Of a stretch of DNA of 64,000 nt, positions 37,435 to 48,726 are shown one piece after another. Within the stretch, counting starts at the first letter, position 1; the number at the start of each line of letters is the position of its first letter. Source of the DNA: Mesostigma viride (Eukaryota > Streptophyta > Mesostigmatophyceae > Mesostigmatales > Mesostigmataceae); contig RPFO01000089.1 of NCBI GenBank assembly GCA_009746045.1, positions 236,043-300,042 on the forward strand. Reading direction: 5' to 3'. The notes under the pieces are model-generated. The model made no database searches, was not told the DNA's origin, and worked only from the letters and a program-made list of their open reading frames with translations. Position numbers and translations under genes: made by a program.

Positions 37435-37770
37435 GCAATATACGAGAATGCTCATAACTTTTGACTCCGGCCATGAAATTTCATCGGGTTGGTTGCATTA
37501 GACTCGTCTTTTAAAGACGAACACGCTGATATAATTTTCTACAGCTATCACTCAATATTTCCGAAGATACCGGCACCGCCCTGCCCAGCAAATATCGCTG
37601 TTGCAATATACGAGAATGCTAATAACTTTTGATTCCGGCCATGAAATTTAATCGGGTTGGTTGCATTAGACTTGTCTTTTGAAGACGAGCACGCTGATAT
37701 AATTTTCTACAGCTATCGCTCAATATTTCCGAAGATACCGGCACCGCCCTGCCCAGCAAATATCGCTGTT
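37435..37770 (+). repeat. Two tandem 168-bp units, probable LINE-C 5' UTR monomers
   Basis: GCAATATACGAGAATGCT... is repeated at 37603 with about 95 percent identity. The units end 15 bp before the ATG of LINE-C ORF1. Tandem promoter monomers are known at the 5' ends of some L1 elements; the promoter role here is inference. Confidence 0.7.
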
Positions 37771-37784
37771 TTTTCAGCTCGATA

Positions 37785-39249
37785 TGGCGGAATACGACTC
37801 ATCCCAGCAATCACAAGCGTCCGCGGCCCGGCCTGCACCAACTCGCTGATGAAGCCATGGCGTCATTGGAAACACCCTTGCACGCTATGCCGGACGCCAC
37901 TGTCAGCATCCAGCCGCTCCACTCCACCGCTCCGCCGAACAGCGACCCTGCCATGGATACCCGCGAGGAGGCCTTTTCTGCCGAGGAAGCTGCCGCATTT
38001 TTACCTGGCAAATGGCCAGGCCATCATGCGCCTGTCCCGAGCTGCCGCCCTCACCATCCTGCACCTGGCTGCTGAGAAAAAAGTGCGAGATCCGGGACTG
38101 CAACCAACAGGTTACCTACCTGTCGGACTTTCTCCACGACGACCCCGACGACACTGACCTCTGCCTCGCAGTCTGGTGGACGTGCTCCCGTCTTTCCGAC
38201 AGCGCCCTTGAGCGCTTTGTCATGGCCTCTCTGGACCTGGGAGCCGACCCCACTGTTGCGGCCGCCATCAACATCACCGCCAAGCAAGTCGCCAATACCT
38301 GCTTCGATCGCCTCCCTCCCCTCCTGAGTGCCCTCAACCCTGTCCACAACCACCTCGCCACCCACCACGCCCATTCCTCACACGCCGACACCTCCATCCA
38401 CTCCGCCATCACCCACATTGCAGCAGGGCTGCAGCAGCAGCAGCAGCTCCTCCACCAGCTCCAGCAACAACTTGCCGCCTCCATAACTCCTGCCAAGACC
38501 ACCTATGCCGCCACGCTTCAGAACCCTATACGGAGCTCATCAACGAAATCAAAACAGCCGTCAAGGCCAGCACAAGGGATGCTATGCACGAACCCATTCG
38601 CTCATGCAGTATTGTGGTACGTGGCGTCCCCTCGAACGTCAACGATGCACGCCTGGGCACCTACCTCCGGGGCGACCCCTTCCTGGGGAAGCTCGGCGTG
38701 GCCCAAAGCGTCGTCATCAAAACAGCACGACGGCTCGGCGGCCCCACCGCCTCTGTCTTGGTGGAATTCCACCGCAAGGAGGACAAACTGCAGGTGCAGA
38801 AGGCCCGCCGGAGCCTCCACGATACCCAACTGAGCATCGACGATTACTATACCCCGGAGCAGCTTGAGGCCCCGGCTGCCGCTTTGAACCGGCCGGAGGT
38901 CCACGAGGCTCGGGCAGCCAAGCAGGCCAACCCGCAACTACGGTGCAGCATCTATGCCTGCCTCTTTAATGGCGTCTTCATCGTCCGCATTAACGGCCAG
39001 GACCTTCCTCCAATGACGGCGACCCCCATGGATACCGCCGTGCCAGCGCCCCAGCCCCCTGCTCGGCCCCCGCCGTCACCGCCATCGCCACCGGCATCGA
39101 CGGTCACCTGCTCCCCAGCACGTGTGGGGATCCGCCGGGGCAACTTCAGCTCAGGTACGGCTGCCAGGCTTGGCCGTCCCCCTAATAAATTCGTTCGCTT
39201 TGCACCTGAGCCGGAGCCCGCGCTGCGAACCCTTCTCTCCTATCAATGA
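37785..39249 (+). pseudogene. LINE-C ORF1 (RNA-binding, L1 ORF1p-like), frameshifted
   Basis: The likely start is ATGGCGGAATACGAC at 37785. Several shifts follow (near 37845, 38000 and 38580). The middle part has a Gln-rich coiled-coil-like segment (GLQQQQQLLHQLQQQLA). The C-terminal frame (38584-39249) has an RRM-like core, SCSIVVRGVPSNVNDARLG to TASVLVEFHRKEDKLQ, then LSIDDYYTPEQLEAP. This order (coiled coil, RRM, C-terminal domain) is that of L1-type ORF1 proteins, which coat LINE RNA. It ends with a Pro-rich tail. ORF2 lies beyond the hAT insertion. Confidence 0.6.
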
Positions 39250-39411
39250 CGACGCTCGCGGCCCCGCGGCTCCGCGGCTCTAGCAGCACTTGGGATCTGT
39301 CTAACTCCCCTTCCCGCCCCTCCAGGGTTTAGGGGCGGCCAATACGTCGGTACGTCAAATACGTCGGCCTCAAAATACGAGTATTATACGCGGAGCATGG
39401 CAGAATACGTC

Positions 39412-40084
39412 AGTTATATACATCGATTCCTTACGGAATCGACACTAAGCGCTTAGTGTCGATTCCGCAGGAATCGATGTATATAACTAAGACTGTTGCG
39501 ACACGCCGGCATCCCGGGTTCGAATCCCGCTAGGATCGTTCCGGGGCCGGTGGATTTTTCGCCTAGAAATGCGAATAACGTTGCGGACGCTAATCGTTCG
39601 GCCTAATTAATGCGCTATGTTAATCGAAAAAGGCAAGTGCTCTCCGCTTACTAGGCGGAGTACCAGCGCTAGCTATTCGACTGATATGATGTGCTCAACC
39701 GGCTAATCATCTGTGTTGTTCGACGTTGCTCCGAAAATCGGCTAAGTCCCCGAAATCGGCTAATTTCCACGCGATGTCTCGCTATAATCGACTAGGCCTA
39801 GTTCGGTGGCTCGCTGGGCGCCGAGTATGATAGGCCGCTGGCCTCTGACCCCCCGTCGAATAGGAAATTTCGACAATCGAATAAGGAAAATTCGATAATC
39901 GAATAGGAAAGTTCGATGGTCGAATAGGCATCTTCGATAATCAAATAGCCAATTCGATGGGCCCGACTAGTATCGGCCTTAGCCTTGCCGGCGCAAGCAA
40001 AAGTTTTAGTTATATACATCGATTCCTGCGGAATCGACACTAAGCGCTTAGTGTCGATTCCGTAAGGAATCGATGTATATAACT
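39412..40084. mobile_element. Hairpin-ended mini-element with 5-bp target duplication
   Basis: 673 bp. Each end is a 77-bp imperfect palindrome, AGTTATATACATCGATTCC...ATCGATGTATATAACT, centred on AAGCGCTT. The two ends are exact reverse complements of each other (TTACGG on one arm, CCGCAG on the other). The direct repeat ACGTC flanks it (39407-39411 and 40085-40089). The core has GGGTTCGAATCCC, a series of TCGAATAGG-type repeats and no ORF. It sits in the hAT-like element. Confidence 0.8.
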
Positions 40085-40444
40085 ACGTCACCAGAATACG
40101 TGGCAGTGTGCAGCATGGTTATGAATGGGCCTTTAGGGTTTAGGCCTTAGGGGGAATAGTTATGCATGGAGATCAGTAAATTATGGTGGAAGGCATAATT
40201 TTATCTGCAACATTCCTTGCACTTATTCCCCACCAGCCTGCCATAAATTTTTAATGCAATATGTGCACATTCCTTGCACTTATTCCCTAGCAACCTGCCA
40301 CCATAATTTACCCATTACTGCATGTGCACATTCCTTGCAAGGATTTATTGGGCATGCCAAGTCCGGGAGCAGTGATCAGCCCTTTGTACTGACTAAGGCC
40401 GGCAATCATCGCCTTGAAAGAGCGGCTCTGAGCCCCGTGAAAGG

Positions 40445-42411
40445 AATCGGGGTTCTTTGAACGGAGTTTCTTCTATACGTGAATGCGGGAACAAGAGGCC
40501 GCTGGATGAGCGGCTTATAGGTCGTAGTGTTTTCTCGTAGCTGTTTGGCTAGAGCTTTTGTGATTAGTAGATGCAGTATAGTGCATGGTTGAAAAATGAA
40601 TTAAATAAAATGTGCGTTCCGCGCTTGGGTTGATTATACCCGGGCGGAACGGGGCGTGAGGTGCAGTGCCCCTGAAAAGAACAACCTACGCATTATTTTA
40701 TACCTAGCCGTGCAGATTCGGGATATTCTACCCCTGGTCTGTACGGTTAGCGTCTTACTAGCATCACTGAACATAAGGGTTTAATGACGTCAGTTAGCTA
40801 GGGATAAGGGAGGTTTTGCGACTAAAAGCCGCTCTGGCTGCATGGTTTTGTCGGCCTCTTTCTTTGCTCGTTGTCGTTGCGGCGGCAGCCGCAGCTATGG
40901 GTGCTGCGGAGCAAAATCCCAAAAGCACTGGTTGCACCGGCCACTTGGCCAGTGGTGAGACTTCCAGTTGTTAACCGGCCAGGCGTAGTTCCTCGCCCGG
41001 TTAACTAAAAGAAAAGAAAATGATTACCTCCGGTCCGCACCTTTTCCCCAGCTTGGGGTCTTTGGTGGGCCGGGTGCCGTGACAGGTGCTCAACTGTCGC
41101 TTGGTTGGCCCAGTGCGCGAGCTGGTGCTCCGTACCTGGGGATGCTTGCACCCCGGGGTGGAGCCGGATGGCTGGCACTGGCGACCCGTGTCTCGGTCCG
41201 CGGCCTGAGGCTTTTTCTTCGGAAATTGCTGCTGGCCAGCAAACTTTGCAATTGCCTTCCGCCGAGGGGGGGTGGTTGGGGCTGGGGACGGCGATGGGAA
41301 AAGCGCCTAAGCTAGAAATTTTTTCCCCACGCATAGAAACCTCGGGGGGAATGCGGTCTTGGCTGAACGGACTCTCGTTCAGCCAGGTGCCTGGGGCTGT
41401 GGCCTCGGGCATCCGGGCTGGCGGGGCCTGGGCTAGGTCCACGTTTTTTCTCGAAGCACCCCGGGTCTATGGGGAGACGGCCATAGCGGTACCGACTCGG
41501 GGCCCCGAGAGGGGTCATGATAGGCTGGCCGTGCGCAATCGCAGTGCAACTGCGCTGGGCCTTTTTGGGCCTGGCCATGCATCCACAGCCGCCGGGCACA
41601 CGCCTCCCGATGTGGGGGGGCTCCCGTTTTGCGGCAGGGCGGTCATTTGTGACAACGAGCAAGGTGGAGTGCGGCTTCAAGGGAAAGCCAGGGCGGGGGT
41701 GATTGGGCAACGTACTTCATGAAGGCCTTGAACGGCGTGCCTCCGGGCATGTCGATAGTGTCACATGTATGCTTCCACTTATTGTTTTAATGAAGATGCT
41801 GGTTTTTGTGGGAGCTACGTGGGACATGAATCGGGGTTCTTTGAACGGAGTTTCTTCTATACGTGAATGCGGGAACAAGAGGCCGCTGGATGAGCGGCTT
41901 ATAGGTCGTAGTGTTTTCTCGTAGCTGTTTGGCTAGAGCTTTTGTGATTAGTAGATGCAGTATAGTGCATGGTTGAAAAATGAATTAAATAAAATGTGCG
42001 TTCCGCGCTTGGGTTGATTATACCCGGGCGGAACGGGGCGTGAGGTGCAGTGCCCCTGAAAAGAACAACCTACGCATTATTTAATACTAGCCGTGCAGAT
42101 TCGGGATATTCTACCCCCGGTCTGTACGGTTAGCGTCTTACTAGCATCACTGAACATAAAGGTTTAATGACGTCAGTTAGCTAGGGATAAGGGAGGTTTT
42201 GCGACTAAAAGCCGCTCTGGCTGCATGGTTTTGTCGGCCTCTTTCTTTGCTCCCCACCCACCCACCCTTGTCTTGGTTGCCTCTAGGGCAACGTACTTCA
42301 TGAAGGCCTTGAACGGCGTGCCTCCGGGCATGTCGATAGTGTCACATGTATGCTTCCACTTATTGTTTTAATGAAGATGCTGGTTTTTGTGGGAGCTACG
42401 TGGGACATGAA
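40445..42411 (+). repeat. Direct repeats inside the hAT-like element
   Basis: A 424-bp unit at 40445-40868 recurs at 41829-42251 with a few differences. A 126-bp unit at 41705-41830 recurs at 42286-42411. The order is long, unique, short, long, spacer, short. This could be an LTR-like pair or successive duplications; no target duplication decides it. A 205-codon plus-strand ORF (41105-41722) between them matches nothing I know. Confidence 0.7.
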
Positions 42412-42917
42412 ATAGCATTCTCAACAAAGAAATTCACCAACAGGAGATGGCATTCCTCCTCCTTTATGGGGCTCACAAACCTCGTGATTGTCTGCTGGCG
42501 AGGATGTCCTGCACCTGCCGACCCCGAAGCAAGGCCGTGGCCGCTCTCCGCCATTGTCCTGAAGCTAATGTGCTGCTGCTTCCTCGCCTTCAGCCCGGCC
42601 TTCTTGCTCCACAACTCCTGGAATTCTAACCTCCGTTTCTGCCCAATCTTTGCGTTAGGGCAAGCATCTATGCCCTGCCCTGCGATGCCCGCAAAATGTG
42701 CGTGCATCCGGGTCGCACTAATCTGCTTGCCATCGCCACTGGTAAAATTGTGGCAAAATGAGCAGCTAAACTTCAGCTGCGAAACCGTTTCCCCCAGAGC
42801 ATCCTTCACCAAGACAGTTCTTTTCGTTACAAGATTATGCTCTGGCCCTTTTTCTGGCATGGCTGCAAAAACGCGATTGCCCTTGGCGACAAAATCCAAC
42901 GGCACACCGCCATGCAA
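42396..42917 (-). pseudogene. hAT transposase N-terminal fragment (BED zinc finger)
   Basis: The 173-residue frame has a BED-type finger: KFSCSFCHNF (CX2C), then RMHAHFAGIAGQGIDACPN, the His/Cys end typical of hAT transposases. A later part, LLVNFFVENAISC, matches the usual start of the catalytic region after the finger. The rest (RNase H-like core and dimerisation domain) is absent because duplicated non-coding sequence follows at 42395. Confidence 0.65.
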
Positions 42918-43388
42918 TATTTATGATACAGGCTGTGTTACAAGTACCACGTTCCTAGCACAGCTGGCATTTTCATCGCGCTGGCACTCACTCCGTGTAA
43001 TTTCAGGCTTCAGCTAGCTTGCCAACTGCCAAGACGTCATCACTGGACTTGCGAAAAGCCTAGTTCATAGTAGAAAATCTTGGTAAAGGTAGGCGCCGCG
43101 CCACGGTCCGGTTGGCCTGGCGCCAAGCGCTGCCCCAGCTCGAACCTCGAAAATTTCCAAGTTCAAATCACGTATTCCTGACAAAATACGCGTATAGTAC
43201 GTCGGGGCCAAAAAAACGCGTATTGCCGTATTTATTTTGACAATACGCACGTATTTGCCAACCTGGCCGCCCCTTTGCCTTCGCAGCCCTGGGGCTGTCG
43301 GAGAGAGAGCAACGGGTCGGCAGTGAGCCAGGTTCGCCCCGCCTCGCGCGGCCGCCTCCGAAACCTCCTCAGACTGCACGCATTTCTT

Positions 43389-45966
43389 ATGCGTGCAGAC
43401 GCAGACTCATTCTACCTGGCCACCCGAGCCAACCGTCGGCGTCGCCTCGACGCGTTGGCAGGAAGAATCGAAACGGTGATTGAAAGCATAAGTCCCCAAC
43501 CCGCCCCCCCTACCCCACCACCTCCACCCCCACCCCCATCACCACCCTGCTCCATATCTCCGCCCCCACCCCCGCCTGCACCCCCCTTTTCGGTCAACGC
43601 GCGCCCTTGGTCATCGCCACCTTCAACGCCCGCACTCTCCAGCCCGACGCTGACCGCTGTCACTGCCTGCGCAGTGACGACTGTCAGTGCCATCAAGTCT
43701 CCAATCTTATTGGTTTCTGCATCGACAATAATGTCGCCATCCTGGGAATCCAAGAACACAGGCGCACTGCATCGGCCCGCGGATCAACTGCCCTTGCTGC
43801 TGACGACATCGACGGCTGGCGGTTCTACTACGGAGGCGGCGACGGCGCCGGGAACGGGTGCGTCGGTCTCCTCTGCTCCCCGCTCGCCGTACGCCACATG
43901 GGCCAACCCCAGCTGGTCAACGCTCGGCTCCTGGTGGCCACTTTTCATTCGATGGAGGGCCACTCGACCTACGCCCTGACGGTGGGCGTTGGTTACGCAC
44001 CCCACTCCGGCCACCCAGAACAAGACCGCAGGGTCTTCTTTGCAGCGCTGGAGAACCTGGCGAACGGAATCCCTGGTCGCAACTACCTCGCTCTGCTGCT
44101 GGATGCCAACGCCACGCTACCACCGGGTACTGGCGGATGTCAGCATGCCCCCAACGGTACGGTCTCCAATGCCAACGCTGAACGTTTTTGCTGATTTGCT
44201 TACGACATGCGATTTGGTCACTGCCAACACCCGCTTTCCACATAGTCCAGATGCTTTGGTCACACACACCTCGCCAACTGGCACTGAACGCTGCATTGAC
44301 TATGTTGTAATTCGCAAGCGTCATCAAGGATCTGTACTAGCTGCTCGCTCCGGCATGTGATCCCCCTGGTGCGCTCCGATCATCGCATCGTCACCGCCCG
44401 CATCCGCCTGCGATTCCCCTCGCCCTTTCGTAAGCACGTGGCACCACCTGATTTGCGCACACTTCAGTTGCTTGAGAAATCTGACGACGCTCTGGAGGAC
44501 TTCCCCGAAAAACGCGCCCACAAGCGCGCGGCAGAGGCGTTCGTCGACGCGCTGGACATCCCGGCCAGCCACGCCCAGCTGTTCGCTGCCGGCCCGGCAT
44601 CGGCCCTTCGGCACCTCGCTGACAAGCTGCATGCCCGCGGCCGGGGCCCTACTGCCCCCCCGCCGCCCGCCCCGCTTCACCAGCCTGCATGCACCGGCTC
44701 CCCGCCGTCATCCAGGCCCGGCAAGCCCTGCGCGACAACAGCGACCCCGCCCGCTACGTCCGCCTCAAAGCCGATTACCACTCGGCCATCCGGCAGGCGA
44801 CCAAGGAGCAGGAGGACCTTCATGTCCGCGAGTACTTCGCCCACCTCAAGGACCAGCACGGCAAGTACGCCTGGACCCGCCTGCGTCACGCCCAACGGCC
44901 CGCCGGCGGCGCGCAGCCGGCGCCGCGGACGCTCTCTGGCTCACCGCAGCAGCAGCTCGACCAGTGGTATTCCTCCCAGTCCCGGCTGCTCGGCGCCCCC
45001 CCGCCGCCTCCGCCGCTTGACCCTCTGGCGGCCGCACGCCTGGCAGTAGCACCGGCGGACGTCCCTGCGCCGACCACGCCGCCCGCCGCTGAGCAGGACT
45101 ACACGTACCCAGCCCTGACGGAACCCCTGGCCGACCCCAACGAGCTCCCGCCGTTCACCGAGCTCGAGCTGAGCACCGCCACCAAGCAACTCCGCTTCTA
45201 TGCCGCCGTTGGACCTGACCAGCTCCCAGCCCCGGTGATTAAGCTGACGGCGCTCACGGGGTTCCTGCTTGACGTCTGCAACCCGATCCTGCTTGCCGAC
45301 GCGCCGCCGATTCCTGAGTGGCAGCACAGCTATACCGTATTATGCTGTATACAAAAACAAAGGTTCCCCTGACGACCCCGCCAACTACAGAGGAGTCTGC
45401 ATCCAGAGCGCCGCACTCAAGTTGTTCATGCGCATGATCCTCAACCGCCTTCGTTCTGCTCTCGACTGTCACCTTGGGGAAAGTCAAATGGGCTTCCGTC
45501 CTGGGCGCAACACCGTCATGGCCATCTTCGTCGCGCGTCGCCTCTTCGAGGAAATCGCTCTCCTGCAACCTGGTGAGTTTCCCGCCATCCTGATCTTCGT
45601 CGACTTCATCAAGGCTTTTGATTCTGTCCTCTGGGACGCTCTATGGGCTGTACTTGCTCGCGCTCGCGTCCCCACTCCCCTGATTACCGTCATCCGCACG
45701 CTGTATGAGGGGTCGACCACTTCGGTGCGCACTCCACACGGCATTACCCCGCCATGCCCACTGCAGACCGGCGTCTGGCAGGGTTGCGTCCTGTCGCCGT
45801 ACCTGTTTATTATTGTAGTGGATTATGTTATGCGCCAGGCACGTGCTCGCTTTGCTAGCATTGCAGGCCGTGCCCCTGGCCTAGCGATCACGAACGAGCT
45901 TGGGGAAGGGGGGCCGACTAACAAGCAGAATTTACTAGCTGACCTCATTTATGCCGACGACAAACT
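43389..45966 (+). pseudogene. LINE-C ORF2, APE endonuclease and RT (first part)
   Basis: A likely ATG at 43389 is followed by a Pro-rich linker and a shift near 43590. The apurinic-type endonuclease has FNARTL, GIQEHR, LLLDANAT and SDHRIVTARI, covering the Asn, Glu, Asp and Asp-His catalytic positions. Further shifts occur near 44190, 44350 and 45330. The RT reads ANYRGVCIQSAALKLFMRMI, motif A FVDFIKAFDSV, motif B GVWQGCVLSPYLF and motif C LIYADD. At this YADD codon the gene is split by a 0.4-kb insertion. This is an APE-type LINE, unrelated in endonuclease to LINE-A and LINE-B. Confidence 0.75.
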
Positions 45967-46404
45967 GTGGAAGCCCCCCCGGGCTTCCCCGGGATAGAGC
46001 ACTCCAGCTAGTTGTCTAGATGGGGGCAATCGATTATGGGATGGCTTAGGCATTACAGCACTTGAAACGATATTAGCGCACAGCGTTATAGTACCTTCAA
46101 TTAGCTCTGGCACCTTGTGGCCATCAGCTTGCGCCTTAATTAGCCGACGTCTTGAGCCCACCTCACATTTGTAGCATAAGCTATGCGTCAGCCTACCTAT
46201 GGTATTACACTGGTTGTATTGCACCCACAGTGTTGCGCCCCGGCACCATGCTGTGGAGAGAGCGCTCTGTGGCCTGCCCACCTGCGGCAGTGAGAGAAGC
46301 TAGGGCGCCCTCCCTCCTTCTCGCTGTGTATATAGGGTTGAAGGTTCCTTTACTCTGTATTGGCACCCACGTGACGCAGTCACGTGCTTATTAATTAATT
46401 AATT
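45967..46404. mobile_element. 438-bp retroposed insertion in the LINE-C RT
   Basis: Flanked by ATGCCGACGACA and ATGCCGATGACA (one mismatch), the LINE-C codons for ADD. The 3' end is CACGTGACGCAGTCACGTG followed by TTAATTAATTAATTA, the same end as the SINE-like family. The left part on the minus strand encodes CYKCEVGSRRRLIKAQADGH, which resembles a LINE RT tail. It may be a copy of the partner LINE with its 5' part inverted. Confidence 0.65.
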
Positions 46405-47268
46405 AATGCCGATGACATCACGCTCATCGAGAAGCCGGAGTCTGCCCAACTTTGGCTGGACTGCCTGGCGCTCGAGGCTTGGGCCGGGTTGGTCTAGAAA
46501 TCAGCCCCAAAACGCGGAGGCCCTGGCCCTCGGCATGGCAGGGCCCCCACCCACACTCCGCCTCTTAGACGATGCCGAGGTCAACTACCCTCCTTCAGGC
46601 CGCTTCAAGCTGCTCGGCATTTGGCTTTCCGACTGCGAGGACGACATGACGACACGGATCGGCATGGCGTGGGCGCAACTCCATGACCACCGCCGCTGGT
46701 GGAGCAACCCCGCCCTACCCCGGATCGTCAAGCGTGACCTCTTCAAGGTCGTCATTCTGACGATCCTGACCTACGGCGCCGAGACGTGGGCTCTGACGCT
46801 GGAGCTGGAGCAACGACTCGACGGCGCCATCACCAAGATGCTGCGCAAGGCCCTTAACATATCCCCTTTGGTTTGCACATTAGTAATGAGGATTTGTACG
46901 CTGATTTGCCCTATGTTTCCCACATTATTAGGCACAGGCGCCTGGGCCTAGCCGGGCACCTGGCCTGCACAGATCAGGTAGATACATCAGATAGGCTAGC
47001 TGGCACCAAGCCCGCCCAGCCTGGGCGATATGTCCTCACCTGGCGTGCCCCGGGCCGCGCGCGGCAGGGCCGCCACCCGTGGACTTTTCGTGATAGACTC
47101 GGCATGGACATGTGCTACACTAGACGTGACGGGCTCACCCCCGGGCAGCCTCCTGGTTTGTCTGTAATATGGAGGCAGATGGTGCGCAAGGATAGATGGC
47201 AAGTAGTTATGAAGGAGACCACCCCCAAGCCTGTGGGCTCCGCGTGTGACCATGTATGGCATTCATAG
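46405..47268 (+). pseudogene. LINE-C ORF2, C-terminal part
   Basis: It resumes exactly after the RT catalytic Asp pair (DDITLIEKPESAQLWLDCL). The frame stops and shifts near 46495 and again near 46870. The last frame has IRHRRLGLAGHLACTDQV, YVLTWRAPGRARQGRH and VRKDRWQVVMKE. Such an arginine- and tryptophan-rich tail is usual for APE-type LINEs. The stop is at 47266-47268. Confidence 0.7.
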
Positions 47269-47290
47269 CGATTCGGGCCGCGGTGCCCAC

Positions 47291-47409
47291 ACCCCTGTAA
47301 CTAGGACCTAGATAGCTTATACCATCCATTCCATCCCATGTTCCCCTCCCACTGTGGACTTCTGCTCACGTGACGCAGTCACGTGTCTATTAATTAATTA
47401 ATTAATTAA
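47291..47409 (+). mobile_element. SINE-like element, copy 2
   Basis: 119 bp flanked by TGCCCAC (47284-47290 and 47410-47416), just after the LINE-C stop. It begins ACCCCTGTAACTAGGACC, as copy 3 does. It ends with the hairpin CACGTGACGCAGTCACGTG and an ATTAATTAATTAATTAAT tail. Confidence 0.85.
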
Positions 47410-47416
47410 TGCCCAC

Positions 47417-47662
47417 TCCTACCCCCTTGGTTGCTTTTTACCAACGGTACCCCTATGGGCTGTACTGGGTGTAACTGCTGGTATACCCACCCAAATGATG
47501 ACCCCAATGGCTCAAACTGTTCAGCAACTAATTGTTTATCATCCCTGAAGTGGTAGGTGCCTAGCTCTTACAACATAATTCAAAATGCACATTCTACCAA
47601 AAATGAAAACGCTCGTCTTGACCCCCCTGACTTTGACGGCAGTTATACATGGCCTACCCTGC
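47417..47662 (+). other. LINE-C 3' flank, no gene seen
   Basis: Probable LINE-C 3' UTR or flank up to the target duplication of LINE-B. Confidence 0.35.
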
Positions 47663-47673
47663 ATATATGTAAG

Positions 47674-48726
47674 ATCTTGTCCTCGGCTGCCACGAGCCCT
47701 GCTGACCGCCCGGCGGCCGGCCCCGCCCTGGGTTCCGCTGCAGCTGTAGTTCCTCTGGCTGAGGGTGCTCCCGACCCCTCCCCCTCTCGACCCGGGCCGG
47801 CCCAACCGGGTGGGCGCACCCCCTCAGATGGCTTCCATTATTGCCAAGTCGATGGTCCCCTTGGTGACCCGTGTGGCGCGCGCCTGCCCAACCGGAATTC
47901 GTTGCTGGTGCACATTCGGGCTTCCCACCCCCACATCACGGAGGCCGCCATGCGCGCCATGGACTGCTACCGCTGCCCGGCAGCCCATTGCCAGCGGATT
48001 TTTTCGATCCACGGGCGGTACCAGCATGAGCGGCAGTGCCGCCGCCAAACCCCCCAGAACGGCCTGCCCGGCGGCCCGGCGGCCGCACCGGCCTCCCGGT
48101 CCGGGGCGGCCCCTCGGTCGGCCCCTGCCCCTCCACCGGCATCGCAGGGTACGAGCGATCCGGGGGACCTCTCGGCAGGCTGGGCATTCCTGGCCACGCT
48201 CCCTTTTGCCGCCTGTGCGCGCAACCCTTGCATGACGCTCCCGGACGTCCCTCACCGCGCCCGGAGCTTGTTTACGCGCTGCGCCCTGCTTTCCCTGGCC
48301 CGGATGCATAGTCACCCTCTCGACGAACTCGGCCACAAGCTGTTTCTCGTCACCCCCCGGCTCCTCTTAGCGCCGTTGGAGCGGGGCGTGCGTGGCGTAC
48401 AGGGTGCGGTCATCGCTCGCTGCCGGCGGTTCCTCCTCGGGGATTGGGAAGGGCTGTGGGCGCTGCAGCCTCCGGCCTCCACCCGGGTGTCGGGGGCCGC
48501 CTCCTTTGCCCGGGTGGAAGCTGACGTCATGCGGTTGGTGAAGGTAGGTGAATTGAGCCGGGCCATGCAAAAGCTTGAACTGACCGCGTTGGCTCCCTCC
48601 ACTCCCCCGACCCTGCAGGCTTTGCGCGACCTTCACCCCGACGAACCGGCCTTTGCGGTGCCCGCCCCGGCCACCCCCCGCCCCCGCCTATTGTCCTGGA
48701 CCTGGACATCTTCACGGCTGTGCTGA
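47674..48726 (+). pseudogene. LINE-B ORF, N-terminal part with zinc fingers
   Basis: The frame is open through the 5' end. It has a C2H2-like finger (YCQVDGPLGDPCGARL, then LVHIRASHP). A C2HC cluster (CPAAHCQRIFSIHGRYQHER, then QC) follows. Further on it has ITPRLLLAPLERGVRG-like sequence shared with LINE-A (VTPRLLL, GVRGVQGAVIARCRRFL). Near 48670-48690, in a C-rich run, the frame changes; in the next frame IVLDLDIFTAVLKDLPNASS continues the protein. An indel is the simplest explanation. Confidence 0.75.

Larger units (their letters stand above)
39331..43275 (-). mobile_element. hAT-like DNA transposon inserted between LINE-C ORF1 and ORF2
   Basis: The ends are inverted (AGGGGCGGCC at the left, GGCCGCCCCT at the right). 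They carry many subterminal ATACG or CGTAT repeats on both sides, as in hAT elements. It encodes a BED-finger transposase fragment on the minus strand. No clean 8-bp target duplication could be found. The interior holds the hairpin mini-element and internal duplications. Most of the transposase is missing, so it is non-autonomous. Confidence 0.6.

Noticed and set aside
39500-39560. Possible tRNA gene around GGGTTCGAATCCC (also near 21955, 19875 and 34822)
   Set aside because: Only a T-arm/B-box-like sequence is present; no acceptor or anticodon arms could be paired.
41105-41722. 205-codon ORF in the hAT-like element
   Set aside because: No recognisable motif, a comparable ORF on the opposite strand, and repeat-derived surroundings; kept only as a note in the repeat entry.
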